Assembly: GCA_021731185.1 (NCBI GenBank) | Contig: JAKFXW010000016.1 | Location: forward strand, 1 to 6,028 | Reading direction: 5' to 3' | Source of the DNA: Gallionellaceae bacterium | GTDB lineage: Bacteria; Pseudomonadota; Gammaproteobacteria; Burkholderiales; Gallionellaceae | DNA length: 6,028 nucleotides | Part shown: positions 5,766 to 6,028 of the stretch, piece after piece | How the letters are laid out: the number at the start of each line of letters is the position of its first letter | Position numbering within the stretch: the stretch's first letter is position 1 | Position numbers and translations under genes: made by a program | Notes under the pieces: generated by a model | The model's database searches: none | The model's input: only the letters and a program-made list of their open reading frames with translations | Told to the model about the DNA's origin: nothing

Positions 5766-6028
5766 ATGAGTGAAATTTTATCCTACCAACTCCTCGCCGA
5801 TATGGTGCTGACGTTACACTTCGCGGTAGTCGTATTTATTGTTGGCGGACTTATTTTAATCGTGGTAGGCAATTTGTGGGCGTGGCATTGGGTAAATGCG
5901 CTGTGGTTACGGCTGGCACATCTGGCGGCAATTTTGACTGTGGTGGCTGAGGCTAGTCTGGGCATTCCCTGTCCATTGACTCTGCTCGAATCATGGCTGC
6001 GAACGAAAGCGCACGCGGCAACTTACAG
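5766..6028 (+). CDS. DUF2784 family membrane protein (5' part, runs off window)
   Basis: A frame opens at ATG 5766 and continues past the right edge, showing 87 residues. An in-frame TAA at 5757-5759 sits directly upstream, so this is the first possible ATG; no strong Shine-Dalgarno sequence is seen. The start (MSEILSYQLLADMVLTLHFA) leads into a hydrophobic segment at about 12-38, a second at about 45-62, and then GIPCPLTLLESWLR (66-79). The pattern of LAD..L.LHF near the N-terminus and CPLT.LE.WLR later matches the DUF2784 family of small integral membrane proteins as I know it. Its function is not established. Family members are usually about 110-130 residues, so roughly a quarter to a third should lie outside the window. 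It follows the cspA terminator and probably has its own promoter, which I could not identify. Confidence 0.8.
   Translation, partial: MSEILSYQLLADMVLTLHFAVVVFIVGGLILIVVGNLWAWHWVNALWLRLAHLAAILTVVAEASLGIPCPLTLLESWLRTKAHAATY

Noticed and set aside
5783..5965. 60-codon minus-strand frame within the DUF2784 gene
   Set aside because: It is antisense to the recognisable DUF2784 sequence and has no features of its own.

Overview
The window looks like a stretch of a betaproteobacterial chromosome, possibly of the Nitrosomonadales or Methylophilales type. This is inferred from protein resemblance, the secD-secF order, the clpS-clpA pair and the 67-residue CspA-type protein; nothing in the window fixes the genus. 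Coding density is high and the content is mostly housekeeping. I see no mobile element, CRISPR array, rRNA or tRNA.

Positions 1-2419 (+ strand) form a probable operon: the 3' part of secD (it enters from the left edge), complete secF, and a dedA-type membrane protein gene starting 6 bases after the secF stop. SecD and SecF form the proton-driven accessory complex of the Sec translocon. DedA belongs to a family of membrane proteins linked to lipid-carrier flipping and proton-motive-force homeostasis.

Positions 2448-5018 (- strand) hold clpS followed by clpA, reading toward dedA. ClpS is the N-degron adaptor and ClpA is the Hsp100 unfoldase that feeds ClpP. The genes are 3 bases apart and the clpA ribosome binding site lies inside the last codons of clpS, so they are probably translated together. 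The gap between the convergent dedA and clpA ends is only 28 bases and has no recognisable terminator.

Positions 5019-5304 are a divergent control region. On the clpS side there are two 20-base tandem repeats (18/20 identical) plus a degenerate third copy, and a possible heat-shock-type promoter with an exact CTTGAAA. On the cspA side there is a long potential 5' leader with a cold-box-like sequence and a long-range stem, as expected for cold-shock genes. The cspA-type gene (5305-5508) ends at a strong intrinsic terminator that could work in both directions.

Positions 5561-5765 contain a possible small minus-strand ORF or gene remnant of unknown identity and two small hairpins. From 5766 a DUF2784-family membrane protein runs off the right edge.

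I found no convincing new system. The items most worth checking are the clpS/cspA divergent control region and the unexplained minus-strand ORF at 5569-5700.
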